Shown here piece by piece: positions 15,347 to 24,771 of a DNA stretch of 48,238 nt; position 1 is the first letter of the stretch, and the number at the start of each line of letters is the position of its first letter. The DNA is taken from positions 1-48,238 of the forward strand of contig NZ_FXTO01000024.1 in NCBI RefSeq assembly GCF_900182725.1, written 5' to 3'. The stretch is from Thalassovita litoralis (GTDB lineage Bacteria > Pseudomonadota > Alphaproteobacteria > Rhodobacterales > Rhodobacteraceae). The notes under the pieces are model-generated. The model did no database searches. It had not been told where the DNA came from and was given only the letters and a program-made list of their open reading frames with translations. A program made the position numbers and the translations under genes.

Positions 15347-16258
15347 CTAAGCCCCGATCCTCTTGATGCGGATGCCGAGTTTGCGGGCCTTGTCGACGAT
15401 ATTCTCGGTGATGCCCGAACCGGGCGTGGCGATCAGACCCTGGGGCATGGTCTCGAGCATCTTGTCGTTGCGCTTGAAGGGGGCAGCCTTGCCATGGCTC
15501 TTCCAGTCGGGCCTGAAGACCACCTGGGTGACACCTCGGGTATCTGCCCAGCGGGCCGCGATCATCTCGGCGCCTTTGGGCGTGCCACCGTGCAAGAGCA
15601 CCATGTCGGGGTATTTCGCATGGGTGGCATCGAGGACGGACCAGATCAGGTCGTAGGCGTGATAGTCCCCGCCCGAGAAGGCGATCCGCGTGCCTTCGGG
15701 GCAGTGAACCTCGGTCTCCTTGCGCCGCTTGGCCGAGAGATAGGCCCGGCTGTCCACCACGGCGGAGGTGAGACCGCGATGCGAGACCTTGGATCCGGTG
15801 CGGGGCAGCCAGGGTGAACCGGTGGCGGCCGAGAAGTGGTCCACGGCCAGATCGCGCATCTGCTCGAAAGCGTCGCGATGGTCCCAGAGCTTCAGCCCGA
15901 TCATCTGGAGGCGCTCGAGTTCGACCGAGGCGACCTCGGAGCCGTCCTGGATGGCCAGACTTTCCCGGACCTCGAATTCGTTGTCATCGAGGAGCTTCTG
16001 GATATGGGTGAGCCGGCGATGGAAGATCGAGGTCAGGGACCAGAGCATCTCTTCGAGATTGTCTTCCAACTGGCTTCCGGTGAGGAGGCCGATGGTGGTG
16101 TCAAAGAGCGTCGCCATGGCGAGTTCGACCTCGTCGGGCTGGGGCAGGGGGCGATGATCGGTCTCGCCGGGCCCGGGCGTTGCGACGTGAAGTGCGAGGT
16201 GGTCGAGGATGGCGGAGGTCACGCCGGTCTCCTCTTGGATGTCTGTCTGATGGGGCAT
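15347..16258 (-). CDS. DUF2493 domain protein
   Basis: The C-terminal third (about residues 190-300) is a DUF2493 domain, a Rossmann-like fold related to the SLOG superfamily: RIAFSGGDYHAYDLIWSVLD, then LLHGGTPKGAEMIAARWA and VTQVVFRPDWKSHGKAAPFKRND. SLOG folds bind nucleotides or their derivatives. The N-terminal part is acidic and helical with no known domain. ATG at 16258 follows AGAGGAA; the open frame upstream to 16456 has no start signal. The gene belongs to the same conserved plasmid block as the Toprim and helicase genes, separated from them by 299 bases. Its role is unknown. Confidence 0.82.
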   Translation of the reverse strand: MPHQTDIQEETGVTSAILDHLALHVATPGPGETDHRPLPQPDEVELAMATLFDTTIGLLTGSQLEDNLEEMLWSLTSIFHRRLTHIQKLLDDNEFEVRESLAIQDGSEVASVELERLQMIGLKLWDHRDAFEQMRDLAVDHFSAATGSPWLPRTGSKVSHRGLTSAVVDSRAYLSAKRRKETEVHCPEGTRIAFSGGDYHAYDLIWSVLDATHAKYPDMVLLHGGTPKGAEMIAARWADTRGVTQVVFRPDWKSHGKAAPFKRNDKMLETMPQGLIATPGSGITENIVDKARKLGIRIKRIGA

Positions 16259-16557
16259 TGTCTGGTTCCTCTGTTTGATCTGACCCGATTTGGATGGGGC
16301 GATGTCAGGACCGGCGGCGACCGGGCCGCATCCGTCAGGATCGGAGCGAAGCGGAGAATGTGACCCGGACCGGAAAATTGGTCCCGCGAGGAATGCCCTG
16401 AAAGGGGAGGGGAATTTTCCGGGTAGCGGGCGCATTGCTGCCCGGGCGAGGGGCACTCAGCCCCGACCCGCTGGTCCATCGCTCCCCTTGTCCAAACGGG
16501 ATCAGATCGAACCGGCGGAACCTTTGCCCTGTCGGACATCAATGGGTAGGCAGGCGG

Positions 16558-17604
16558 TCACCCGTCCTCGATCTCCAGACCTTGTGCTTTCATGGCCTTT
16601 AGCAGAGAACGGCGCAGCGCATCTTTGCCAAATGCCCGCAGATCGTCGTTGAAATCGCCCATGTTTGGTACGAGATCACCACAGGTAATTCCAAGCGATT
16701 CCAGTTGGTTAAGCAATCTTATTGATGCGTCGCGTCCAGCTTCGTCATTGTCCCGCGCGATCCAGATACGCTTGATCCTCGGCGGCGGGATGAAGAGGCC
16801 GAGATGGGTGGCAGTGAGACAGGAGGCGAGATCGAACTCGGGGAGAGCCGTGCCGACCGAGAGGGTGTTCTCGAGACCTTCACCGACGATGAGATCGCTG
16901 CGCGCCTTGCCGGACCAGAAGCGGATGGCATGGCCGTGCAGCTGTCCGAGGATCCGCTTCGGGCTCTCGATCTCGGCCAAACCGCCGGTGGACGGGTCGA
17001 GAAAAACCCTTGCGCATCCGGTGATCTGGCCGCGATTGTCGGTGATCTTTGCCAGTAGGGCAGGGGCCCGTTCCAGCAGATCGGGGTCGTCCTCGCCCTG
17101 CCGCAGGAAGACACGCGCGTGATAGCGCAGGGCCGGGCCGAGCCGTGTGATCCCGCGCCCCTGCAGATAGGTGGCGGCCAAGGTGCCAAACACCGGCTTG
17201 CCAGCAGCGAAAAGTTTGCGCGCCCGCGCGATGCGTTTGCTGGAGGCTGCATCCGGGCGCTCAGCCCTTTGGGTGTCTCGAGGTACGGCAGGGCAGGGGG
17301 CTTCGCCGAGGAAGGATCGAGCCTCCCTCAGGGTCTCCTTGAGCGTGACAGACCCAAGCCGTTCATGCAGCAGGTCGATCAGGTCGCCATATTCACCCGT
17401 CGCGAAATCTTGCCAGGACCCGGCTTTACGACCAACCTGCGCCTGCAGACGGATGGCGAGGCTCTGGCCCTTTGCACCGGACGTGTCGCCGACCTGCCAA
17501 TAATTACCCAGCTTGCGCCCCTCGGGGAAATACTGGCGGCAGAAACTCTCGGCATGGTCTGCCAGATCGGCCGAGAGGTCCGCGATACTGTGGCGCGCGC
17601 TCAT
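16558..17604 (-). CDS. Toprim domain protein (DUF7146-type primase-like)
   Basis: The 348-residue protein has an N-terminal primase-like zinc-finger-lacking region (DUF7146-like, about 1-130) and a C-terminal Toprim domain. Toprim residues visible are Glu242 in LIVGEGLENTLSV and the DxD motif in WIARDNDEAGRDA (Asp285, Asp287). Such proteins accompany plasmid and phage replication or DNA transfer and may prime synthesis. Its ATG overlaps the stop of the large helicase gene (TCAT on the plus strand), so the two are translationally coupled. It is shorter than true DnaG and carries no helicase-binding domain. Confidence 0.84.
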   Translation of the reverse strand: MSARHSIADLSADLADHAESFCRQYFPEGRKLGNYWQVGDTSGAKGQSLAIRLQAQVGRKAGSWQDFATGEYGDLIDLLHERLGSVTLKETLREARSFLGEAPCPAVPRDTQRAERPDAASSKRIARARKLFAAGKPVFGTLAATYLQGRGITRLGPALRYHARVFLRQGEDDPDLLERAPALLAKITDNRGQITGCARVFLDPSTGGLAEIESPKRILGQLHGHAIRFWSGKARSDLIVGEGLENTLSVGTALPEFDLASCLTATHLGLFIPPPRIKRIWIARDNDEAGRDASIRLLNQLESLGITCGDLVPNMGDFNDDLRAFGKDALRRSLLKAMKAQGLEIEDG

Positions 17605-20600
17605 GCGGCGGCCTCCGATGTGCCGGCGCCAACTGGATGCTCGGCAAGGACCCGTGTCAGCACCTCGATGCCGTCGACCGGAATGAACACCCGCGTCTTC
17701 CACTGGATCACTTCCGTGAAACAGCCCATTGCCTTCAGTCCGGGCAGGGCCGCGCCTGAAGCACCTATCAGCTCAAGCCTCGGCTGCCCCATGACCAGCG
17801 ACCGGCGCAGCTGATAGCCGCCGAGGAGGTTCAGCGTCGTCCTGGCTTCCATCACGGCGGCGAGCACTTCCCGCGGCGTCATCTCGATCTGGCAATCGAG
17901 ACCAAGGCGTGCAAAGACATTGAGAAGCTGATCCTGGCTGACCAGACGGCCGATGGCGCGTTCCCCATCCTCGGTCTGCAGGCGATAGATGCGCATGTTG
18001 TCAGCGGGCAGCCGATCCCAGATCGGCAGGAGCAGCCCGCAGATCAGCGTGATCTTCGAGGTGGTGAACTCCGGCACGGCGGCGACTTCGGTCTGCCAGA
18101 GATGTTCGAACATCGAGTCATCAATCTCCTCCCAATGCGAGGTCGAAAATTCGCTGGCCGCGAGGATCTCGGTTCCCATGGGCCGCAGCAGTTTCACCCG
18201 CAGGATCGGCACACCGTCTTCGTCCATGAAGGCGGGCGCCTTCACCATCAGCGCCGCGCGTTTGGAGGTCGTGTTCCAGCAGAGCGTCGCGCCCTCTGTG
18301 TTTGCGCAGATCGATTTGACCCGGGGCAGGGCGAGAGGATCGTTGCGGTCTGTGCGCTCCACGGTCAGCGCAGTGGCCGTCGCCCCCGTCGCCTCATGCT
18401 CGAAGATGACCTTGCGATCGACGATCTCGAACTTCTCCGCGCGCAGGGTCTCGAGGCCGACATCCAGCGTGCCCGCCTGCCGCGCGTCTTCGATGATCGC
18501 CGAGAGGAACCCGCCGAAGGCCTCGAAAATTGCGTCTTGCACGTCAATCCTCAGAGCAAGGCAGCGGTTCAGGAACTGCTGGATCGGCGGCAGGGTTTCC
18601 TTCATCGTGCCGTCCGCGTCATCGAGCGTCAGCCCGGTCATCTCCTGGAATTTCGCATAGGAGCAGGCCTCGATCTTACCCGCACGCAGCTTGTAGAAGA
18701 ACTGGCGCAGCGCAGCGCGTGCGTAGGGGCTCTCAAGGTTGTCCTCGGCACGGAACATGTTCTGACCGCCGGTCTCGCGCTGTCCCTTGGTGATGGCACC
18801 CAGCGTGTCGAGGCGGCGGGCGATGGTGGAGAGAAAGCGCTTCTCGCCCTTCACGTCTGTGGCGACGGGGCGAAAGAGTGGCGGCTGCGCCTGGTTCGTG
18901 CGGTTGGTCCTCCCGAGACCCTGAATCGCATTGTCGGCCTTCCACCCGGGCTCCAGGAGGTAATGCACCCGAAGGCGCTGGTTCTTGGCCCCGAGATCGG
19001 CGTGGTAGCTGCGCCCGGTGCCACCCGCATCGGAGAAGATCAGGATGCGTTTTGCATCGTCCATGAAGGCCTGGGTTTCGCCGAGGTTGGAGGAGGCGGG
19101 GCGGTTCTCGACCTTGAGCCGCCCCTCACGCGTCTTGACGATGCGCCGCTTGCGCCCCGTGACCTCAGCCACTGCATCGCCTCCGAAATGCCAGAGGATC
19201 TGGTCGAGCGCGCCCTGCACCGGGGCGAGGGCCCCAAGATGCTCGACAAGATCATCCCGCCGCCGCTCCGCCTCGCGGCAGATGATCGGGTTGCCATCGC
19301 AATCGAGGGCGGGGCGCGAGCGCAGATCGCCATTCTCGTCGGTGTAAGGCTCAAAAAGCTGCGTCGGGAAGCTGTGCATCAGGTAGTCCATGATGTTCTC
19401 CCTCGGCGTGAAATCGACCTGCAGATCGTCCCAGTCCGAGGCCGGAATCTCCTCGAGACGGCGTTCCATCACCGCTTCGCTGGTCGAGACCACCTGAATC
19501 ACGGCCGAGTGCCCTGCTGCAAGGTCCGCCTCGATGGCGCGGATCAGCGAGGGACATTTCATGGCGGTGATGAGATGGTTGAAGAAGCGCTGCTTGTTGC
19601 TCTCGAAGGCCGAACGCGCGGCGGATTTCGCTTGGGCGTTCAGCGTGCCGGTCTCAGAAGAAATACCCGAGGCCTGAAGCGCTGCCTCAAGGTTGTTGTG
19701 GATGATCTGGTAGGCATCGGCGTAGCTGTCGTATATGGCGACTTGAGCGGGGCTCAGCTCATGGACCAGCATCTCGTATTCGACCCCGGCATAGGAGAGG
19801 GACCGCGCCAGATAGAGCCCAAGCGCCTTCAGGTCGCGCGAGATCATCTCCATGGCCGCAATGCCCCCGGCCTCCATCGCGGCGACGAACTCGGCCCGCG
19901 TCACGAAGGGGAAATCGCCGGTGCCCCAGAGACCGAGGCGCGAAGCATAGGCAAGATTGCCGACGACTGTGGCACCGGTCGCCGAGACATAGAGAACCCG
20001 TGCATCGGGCGCGGCGTTCTGCAGCGCGAGGCCAGCGAGGCCCTGCTGGGACGCCTTCTTGTCGCCGCGGTCGGACTTTTCTCCGGCAGCATTCGCCATG
20101 GCATGGCTTTCATCAAAAGCAATGACCCCGTCGAACCCATCGCTGAGCCAGGACGTGACCTGATCGAGGCGGGAGGCTTTGCCCTCACGTTCAGCCGAGC
20201 GCAGCGTGGCGTAGGTGACGAAGAGGATGCCCTCGGGCAGGCGGATGTCGCTGCCCTGGCGGAACTTCGAGAGCGGCACGATATCGCTTTCGCGTCCCCC
20301 GAGCGCTATCCAGTCGCGACGCGCATCTTCGATGAGCTTGTCGCTCTTCGAGACCCAAACGGCCCGTCGGCGCCCTTTGAGCCAATTATCGAGGATGATA
20401 CCGGCAACCTGTCGCCCTTTACCGCATCCCGTGCCATCACCCAGAAACCAGCCCTTGCGCAGGCGAAACGCGCCTTCGTCGCCCTCGGCCGCCGCCATCA
20501 ACTGGCCTTCGATCTCGCCGCGCTTGAACCAGCCCTTGAGATGCGTCTCATGCGCGTTGCCCGCGTAGATCACGCTTTCGAGCTGCGGAGCGGAGAGGAG

Positions 20601-21998
20601 GCCGTCAGCGACAAGGGACTTCGGCAAGACTGGGCGATAGGTCGGCACGGGCGGCGGGACAGACGCCATGGCTGCGGATTGGACAAGTGCTGTCGGGTGC
20701 TCCGCCGCGCCATCGATCCTGATCGCCTGAAGGTCATAGGCCTCGTAGACCGTGTCCTGCAGCGTGCCGTCGGGTTGGCTCCAAGCCTTCGGCAGGTAGT
20801 CGATCGGGGCCGTCGTGATATCGTCAAACGGGTGCCTTGCGCGTTCTTCGGCGAGGGCACGGGTTTCCTTGCGCGCGGCATTGCGCAGGGCCTGCAGGTT
20901 GGTGCGGGTCGAAGCGGTCGGAGCCGACAGGGCCGTACTGGTGGGGCAGGGCGAGGGGCTGTGGCGCTGCGGGCAGTGGGTGAGCACTGCGTTGAGAAGG
21001 TCGGCGGTGGTCGCGCAGATCGGATGGTAGACGGCCTCGCTTTCGACCGATGCGATCTCATCAGCGCCAGTCGCACGCTTGTCGATCACCGTCAGCCGTG
21101 TGTCGATCGTGGTGCCATGCCGCGCAAAGACCTTGCCGTCGATAGCGGCGGAAAATACCACATCGGCGCTTTGTGCGATCCGCTGAAACGTCGACTGAAA
21201 GGATTTCGTCGAGGGGCGGAAGCTCTCGCCGGTGATGACGACAAGCCGCCCACCCGGCGCGAGACGCGCTAGGGCGGACAGGACATGTTGGCTGGTGGCC
21301 TGCCGGAACCGGCCGTCGACATGGTTGGCCGCAGAAAACGGTGGGTTCATCACGATGACCGAGGGCGTGATCGACCGATCCAGCCGGTCATCGATCGAGG
21401 CGGCATCGTGATCCGAGACGACTGCACCGGGGAACAGATGTCCCAGCAGGGCGCGGCGGGTCTCGGCAAGCTCATTCAGCGCCAGGCGAGCGCCTGCAAT
21501 CTTTGCGAAAATCGCCAGCAGGCCGGTACCGGCCGAAGGCTCGAGCACCAGGTCGTCGTCCCGAAAGCCCGCCGCCTGCGCAACGATGGCCGCGAGGGGC
21601 AGAGGGGTCGAGAATTGTTGCAGGCGGACACTGTCTTCAGAGCGCCGCGTGTGGGAGGGGGCCAGACCGGCGAGACGCTCGATCATGGTGAGAAATGCCC
21701 GCGGCGCGGATACCTGGCGCTGCATCAGCGCACCGTAGCGCGAAAGCATCAGGATCTGGGCGACCTCTGCGGCTTCGTAAGCATCCTTCCAGATCCAGGA
21801 GCCGCTGGTGTCGCTGGCACCGAAGGCTTGCTCCATCGCAGTGCGAAGGGCGGCGGCGTCGATGGACCTGCCCGCCTCGAACAGGGGGACGAGGGCTTTC
21901 GCAACCTGCATCAGGTGTTGGGCGAAGCCCGGAGCCTCTGGCAGGGCAGGGGCGTCGGGCTCGGTTGCAAGTTGGACGGAATGGGGGTGAGCGTTCAT
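17601..21998 (-). CDS. Methyltransferase-helicase fusion of the Strawberry notch / DarB type
   Basis: A 1465-residue protein. Residues about 130-330 are an N6-adenine-type DNA methyltransferase: LEPSAGTG (152-159) binds S-adenosylmethionine and NPPF (218-221) is the catalytic motif. Residues about 480-1000 form a superfamily-2 helicase: Walker A GDGTGCGKG (520-528), the DESH box (629-632) and a C-terminal helicase lobe ending in IQGLGRTNRTNQ. This architecture is shared by the Strawberry notch-like proteins of plasmids and by DarB of phage P1, which protects incoming DNA from restriction. A role in anti-restriction during transfer is therefore plausible but inferred. ATG at 21998 is used; 15 further residues upstream lack support. 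It is coupled to the Toprim gene. Confidence 0.9.
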   Translation of the reverse strand: MNAHPHSVQLATEPDAPALPEAPGFAQHLMQVAKALVPLFEAGRSIDAAALRTAMEQAFGASDTSGSWIWKDAYEAAEVAQILMLSRYGALMQRQVSAPRAFLTMIERLAGLAPSHTRRSEDSVRLQQFSTPLPLAAIVAQAAGFRDDDLVLEPSAGTGLLAIFAKIAGARLALNELAETRRALLGHLFPGAVVSDHDAASIDDRLDRSITPSVIVMNPPFSAANHVDGRFRQATSQHVLSALARLAPGGRLVVITGESFRPSTKSFQSTFQRIAQSADVVFSAAIDGKVFARHGTTIDTRLTVIDKRATGADEIASVESEAVYHPICATTADLLNAVLTHCPQRHSPSPCPTSTALSAPTASTRTNLQALRNAARKETRALAEERARHPFDDITTAPIDYLPKAWSQPDGTLQDTVYEAYDLQAIRIDGAAEHPTALVQSAAMASVPPPVPTYRPVLPKSLVADGLLSAPQLESVIYAGNAHETHLKGWFKRGEIEGQLMAAAEGDEGAFRLRKGWFLGDGTGCGKGRQVAGIILDNWLKGRRRAVWVSKSDKLIEDARRDWIALGGRESDIVPLSKFRQGSDIRLPEGILFVTYATLRSAEREGKASRLDQVTSWLSDGFDGVIAFDESHAMANAAGEKSDRGDKKASQQGLAGLALQNAAPDARVLYVSATGATVVGNLAYASRLGLWGTGDFPFVTRAEFVAAMEAGGIAAMEMISRDLKALGLYLARSLSYAGVEYEMLVHELSPAQVAIYDSYADAYQIIHNNLEAALQASGISSETGTLNAQAKSAARSAFESNKQRFFNHLITAMKCPSLIRAIEADLAAGHSAVIQVVSTSEAVMERRLEEIPASDWDDLQVDFTPRENIMDYLMHSFPTQLFEPYTDENGDLRSRPALDCDGNPIICREAERRRDDLVEHLGALAPVQGALDQILWHFGGDAVAEVTGRKRRIVKTREGRLKVENRPASSNLGETQAFMDDAKRILIFSDAGGTGRSYHADLGAKNQRLRVHYLLEPGWKADNAIQGLGRTNRTNQAQPPLFRPVATDVKGEKRFLSTIARRLDTLGAITKGQRETGGQNMFRAEDNLESPYARAALRQFFYKLRAGKIEACSYAKFQEMTGLTLDDADGTMKETLPPIQQFLNRCLALRIDVQDAIFEAFGGFLSAIIEDARQAGTLDVGLETLRAEKFEIVDRKVIFEHEATGATATALTVERTDRNDPLALPRVKSICANTEGATLCWNTTSKRAALMVKAPAFMDEDGVPILRVKLLRPMGTEILAASEFSTSHWEEIDDSMFEHLWQTEVAAVPEFTTSKITLICGLLLPIWDRLPADNMRIYRLQTEDGERAIGRLVSQDQLLNVFARLGLDCQIEMTPREVLAAVMEARTTLNLLGGYQLRRSLVMGQPRLELIGASGAALPGLKAMGCFTEVIQWKTRVFIPVDGIEVLTRVLAEHPVGAGTSEAAA

Positions 21999-22124
21999 CG
22001 GCAATCTCCGGGGTTTAGGGTTGGCCCCAAGCCCCGCGCGCACTCTCTCACCCGGGAGGGGTCACCCCTCCTGCCCTGCCTCTCGCTCTTTCATGGCAAA
22101 GCCCCGGTGCGAATTCGCCCGTTA

Positions 22125-22424
22125 TCAGGACGACCGCAGATGCCTCGGCACGTCCATGGACTGATGCAAGACTCGGATCACGAAGATCCTGTCCGGGTCC
22201 ACCTCGTAGAACACGAGGTGCCGGCCCGTGATCAGTTTACGCGCACCCTGCAAGAGATCGGAACAGTCAGACCCCATTTGCGGGTTGGCGATGAGACCCT
22301 TCAGGGCGCGATCGATATCATCGAGATAGCGGTCCGCCTGCGCCTCGCCCCACTGTCGGTCTGTCTCGACCCAGATATCGACGAGGTCGGATTTTGCCGC
22401 CTGAGAGTGATGAATGTCACGCAT
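22125..22424 (-). CDS. parE: ParE/RelE-superfamily toxin
   Basis: A 99-residue toxin of the ParE/RelE fold: SQAAKSDLVDIWVET near the start, GEAQADRYLDDIDRAL in the middle helices and the C-terminal strand pattern LITGRHLVFYEVDPDRIFVIRVLHQ, typical of ParE. ParE proteins poison DNA gyrase. The start at 22424 overlaps the antitoxin gene by 8 bases; residues encoded further upstream are from the antitoxin frame. It probably stabilises the plasmid by killing plasmid-free cells. Confidence 0.88.
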   Translation of the reverse strand: MRDIHHSQAAKSDLVDIWVETDRQWGEAQADRYLDDIDRALKGLIANPQMGSDCSDLLQGARKLITGRHLVFYEVDPDRIFVIRVLHQSMDVPRHLRSS

Positions 22425-22668
22425 CAGAAGCGCCAGAGCGGCTCCGCGCGTCGCGCTTGATCTCATCCATGTCAAGCGGACCGGCGTCACCGGATTGTTT
22501 GCCCTCCATCAGCGCAACGCGAAGCCGCGCCCGCTGACCTTCCTGCTCCTCCATCAGGCGCAGAGAGGCGCGGATCAACTCGCTGGTTGACCCGTAACGC
22601 CCCTCTTTAAGCATCAGGGCGATGAATTCGTCCCAATGGGGGCCAAGTGTGACGCTTGTGCTTGCCAT
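22417..22668 (-). CDS. parD: ParD-type antitoxin
   Basis: An 83-residue ribbon-helix-helix antitoxin (CopG/ParD type): STSVTLGPHWDEFIALMLKEG is the DNA-binding part and RYGSTSELIRASLRLMEEQE the second helix pair; the acidic tail with LDMDEIKRDA binds the toxin. ATG at 22668 is preceded by GGAGGTGAGC. A palindrome upstream at 22681-22709 is its likely operator. Confidence 0.88.
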   Translation of the reverse strand: MASTSVTLGPHWDEFIALMLKEGRYGSTSELIRASLRLMEEQEGQRARLRVALMEGKQSGDAGPLDMDEIKRDARSRSGASDA

Positions 22669-22680
22669 GCTCACCTCCGT

Positions 22681-22709
22681 AATACGCATGAATAAGATAT
22701 ATGAGTATT
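22681..22709. promoter_or_regulatory. Operator palindrome of parDE
   Basis: Half-sites AATACGCAT (22681-22689) and ATGAGTATT (22701-22709) form an inverted repeat with one mismatch around an 11-base AT-rich centre. It lies 13 bases upstream of the parD start, where ParD-like repressors autoregulate. Confidence 0.52.
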
Positions 22710-22718
22710 GCGGGCGTT

Positions 22719-23363
22719 TCAACTCGGGGGTGGGCTTGCGCCCTGTTCCGCAGCGGCGGGTCTTTGTACCTCTCGCAAAATCAGAGGATCTACAACCGCC
22801 CGCGCCTCGGACAGGCAGTCCAGATCATAGTGCTCGAAGAACCCCCAACAGGCGTCGATCTCTTCACCGTCACGCTCGACGACATAGCCATAAACCCGTC
22901 CGCCGAGGTAGGCATCGAAGGTGACGATCTCAGCGCGCAGAATGTCCTTGGCCTTTTCGCGCATCGCCTTGGTGACGCGCTTCGCGCCGAACTCCTTTCG
23001 AACCGTTTCGAGCGTTACGTATACAAAGCCAACTTGGCCGGAATCCCACGGACAATGGAACTCGATGGTGTTCATCGCGAGGCCGGAATGGTCGTAGAGG
23101 TACACGGGCAAGATGATTGCCTTGCGCTCGGCGCGCTCGCGGAGGCGATCCAGTGAAAGATCGCTCTGATCCGAGACGCCCGCAAGATCGCGCAGGAACG
23201 CCTCGGGGCAGTCGAACCGGTGGCTGTCCCCCAGCCGGTATCGGCGGTGCCAACAGATCAGCGCTCCGAGGTTGGACCACTCCCTTGGGTTCTCAGAATC
23301 GGGGTCGTGATAGATCTTGATGACGTGGCCTTGGTAGGCCTCCTCGTAGACAGGGTCTTGCAT
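22719..23363 (-). CDS. Conserved plasmid/phage protein of unknown function
   Basis: The 214-residue protein begins with a region typical of many plasmid and phage proteins: residues 10-60 include VIKIYHDPDSENPREWSNLG and RYRLGDSHRF. Later segments are YLYDHSGLAMN, CPWDSGQVGFVYV and a C-terminal GEEIDACWGFFEHYD. No enzyme motif is evident and no membrane segment is seen. AAAGGA precedes the ATG. The mixture of conserved Trp and acidic residues is compatible with a DNA-mimic or protein-binding role, but this is a guess. It lies at the 3' end of the accessory array, next to parD. Confidence 0.72.
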   Translation of the reverse strand: MQDPVYEEAYQGHVIKIYHDPDSENPREWSNLGALICWHRRYRLGDSHRFDCPEAFLRDLAGVSDQSDLSLDRLRERAERKAIILPVYLYDHSGLAMNTIEFHCPWDSGQVGFVYVTLETVRKEFGAKRVTKAMREKAKDILRAEIVTFDAYLGGRVYGYVVERDGEEIDACWGFFEHYDLDCLSEARAVVDPLILREVQRPAAAEQGASPPPS

Positions 23364-23390
23364 GTCGATATCCTTTCTTGAAACGCAATC

Positions 23391-23423
23391 GACCCGCCAA
23401 GCCGGTTGTGGCGCAGGCGGGTC
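23391..23423 (-). other. Intercistronic hairpin
   Basis: An 8-base perfect stem (GACCCGCC / GGCGGGTC) lies between the DUF6915 gene and the next gene. There is no U-tract, so it is probably a transcript-stabilising or processing structure and not a terminator. Similar hairpins occur at 24772-24792 and 25268-25290. Confidence 0.45.
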
Positions 23424-23468
23424 GAAGTGGATGGGATCCGGTGGTTGGTGAGTTTTCTGGCCGGCGGA

Positions 23469-23945
23469 TCAGGCAGCGGCGCGGTTTTGGCGATGCTGGA
23501 TGTGCTCGACAGAGACCTTCAGCAGCCAGTCCTCAAAACCGAGAATGGTCTGGTGATTGGAGACCGCCTCGATCCAGACCGCACGCGGATCGCCAACAAT
23601 CTGCGTAGGATCGTTGTCGATCCGGCCATTGGCCATCCACGGTTCCGGCTGAATGCGGACAAGCCAGTCCGCCAGCGACGGGATCCGTCCCTGGCAGTCC
23701 TCGCGCACATGCTGCTCACCGATCCAGCGGATCGGGACGACCCGGCCCGCGCTGTTGGTCAGGCTGCGGCCGAAGTGACGTTCGGCATCATAGATCCCGA
23801 CTGTATGATGTTTTTGGGCTCTGTGAACAAAGAGACCTAGGTGCTCTTTGGATGAGTCAAACCAGTCATGCACGAACTGATAGTCATCTGGAACACCGCC
23901 GAATTTTCGGGCGGAGCTTTCGGCGTGGTGGAGGGGATGTGCCAT
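23469..23945 (-). CDS. DUF6915-like small protein
   Basis: The 158-residue protein begins MAHPLHHAESSARKFGG and contains the motif WFDSSKEHLGLFVHRAQKHH followed by GIYDAERHFG, with a histidine-rich pattern typical of DUF6915 proteins on alphaproteobacterial and phage genomes. The function is unknown. Its ATG follows directly on the stop of the DUF6878 gene, so the two are in one transcript. The last part (about 105-158) is less conserved and may be a separate region. Confidence 0.72.
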   Translation of the reverse strand: MAHPLHHAESSARKFGGVPDDYQFVHDWFDSSKEHLGLFVHRAQKHHTVGIYDAERHFGRSLTNSAGRVVPIRWIGEQHVREDCQGRIPSLADWLVRIQPEPWMANGRIDNDPTQIVGDPRAVWIEAVSNHQTILGFEDWLLKVSVEHIQHRQNRAAA

Positions 23946-23946
23946 G

Positions 23947-24330
23947 TCAGAGCCCCTCGTGTTCGGTGGTGTTGGTTTCGATATAGCGGTTCGAGTGGCT
24001 AACATCGATCTTGTCCGTCTCGAGCGCCCAGGTCAGCTCGCCATAACCGCCCTCGTTGTTCTCGAATCCGGGGCTCAGCGCATAGGCGAAATCCCAACCA
24101 AAATCTTCAACCCGGCGTCGCAACTCTTCTGTCAGCGTGATCGTGTCGGGTGTCACGACGACATCCTCGACATTGCCGGAATCGCCGTAGCCTTCATATT
24201 GCACCTCGATGCTGGTCACGCCGAAGGCACGCAGCTCGGAGAGAAGGGCAGCGCGAGTCTCGCCCCGCTCTTCGGATGCGCGTCTCTGGGATTCGAGCAT
24301 CTGTGCGTAGAAATCAGTCGCTTGTGTCAT
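23947..24330 (-). CDS. DUF6878-like small protein
   Basis: A 127-residue acidic protein with the conserved core VQYEGYGDSGNVEDV (about residues 43-57) and the tail WDFAYALSPGFENNEGGYGELTW (78-100). That pattern is typical of DUF6878, found repeatedly in plasmid accessory arrays with DUF3768 and ParB-like genes. AAAGGACAAAAAGAC precedes the ATG. The high acidic content is compatible with DNA mimicry, a guess only. Confidence 0.74.
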   Translation of the reverse strand: MTQATDFYAQMLESQRRASEERGETRAALLSELRAFGVTSIEVQYEGYGDSGNVEDVVVTPDTITLTEELRRRVEDFGWDFAYALSPGFENNEGGYGELTWALETDKIDVSHSNRYIETNTTEHEGL

Positions 24331-24408
24331 GTCTTTTTGTCCTTTGGAATTGGGAGAGGGGAGGGCGACCGTTACGCGAGGCCGCCCCGGAGTTTCCTTT
24401 GGGGGGCT

Positions 24409-24705
24409 TCAGGCCGCAGCGTCGCCGCGGTTTTCAGCCGTCCGGTCAACCAGGTTGAAATACAGATTCTCGGTCGCGCGCTTGAACCCCGGCGGTTTGC
24501 GCGGGGCGAGGCAACGCACCGAAGCACTGCAACTCTCACCATGCTCCATTGCGAACTGCGTCACCTTGTCGATCAAATCGTCCATGCCCGCGGCCTGGAC
24601 GCGCTTTTCGGGGTAGGTCGCCATCATATGGAACTGGGTAACAACGAAGGCGCCGTCACGATGCGCGGGATAGAGGGTGATCTGGTAATCGAGTGTCTTG
24701 GCCAT
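24409..24705 (-). CDS. Conserved small plasmid protein, function unknown
   Basis: A 98-residue protein starting MAKTLDYQITLYPAHRDG with a ribosome binding site GGAGACC before the ATG. Visible patterns are VVTQFHMMATYPEKR and the C-terminal CLAPRKPPGFKRATENLYFNLVD. No known domain could be assigned. It lies between the DUF3768 and DUF6878 genes and is likely co-transcribed with them. Confidence 0.6.
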   Translation of the reverse strand: MAKTLDYQITLYPAHRDGAFVVTQFHMMATYPEKRVQAAGMDDLIDKVTQFAMEHGESCSASVRCLAPRKPPGFKRATENLYFNLVDRTAENRGDAAA

Positions 24706-24771
24706 CTCTGGTCTCCTGCAGCAGGCCGGACGCGATCATCGCGCCCCTTGAAACCCGCCAGCCCGAAAGGA

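Noticed and set aside
18102-21272. A 1056-residue plus-strand open frame
   Set aside because: It is the antisense shadow of the methyltransferase-helicase gene, which has clear motifs (PSAGTG, NPPF, DESH); the plus-strand product is Arg/Gly-rich and has no family features.
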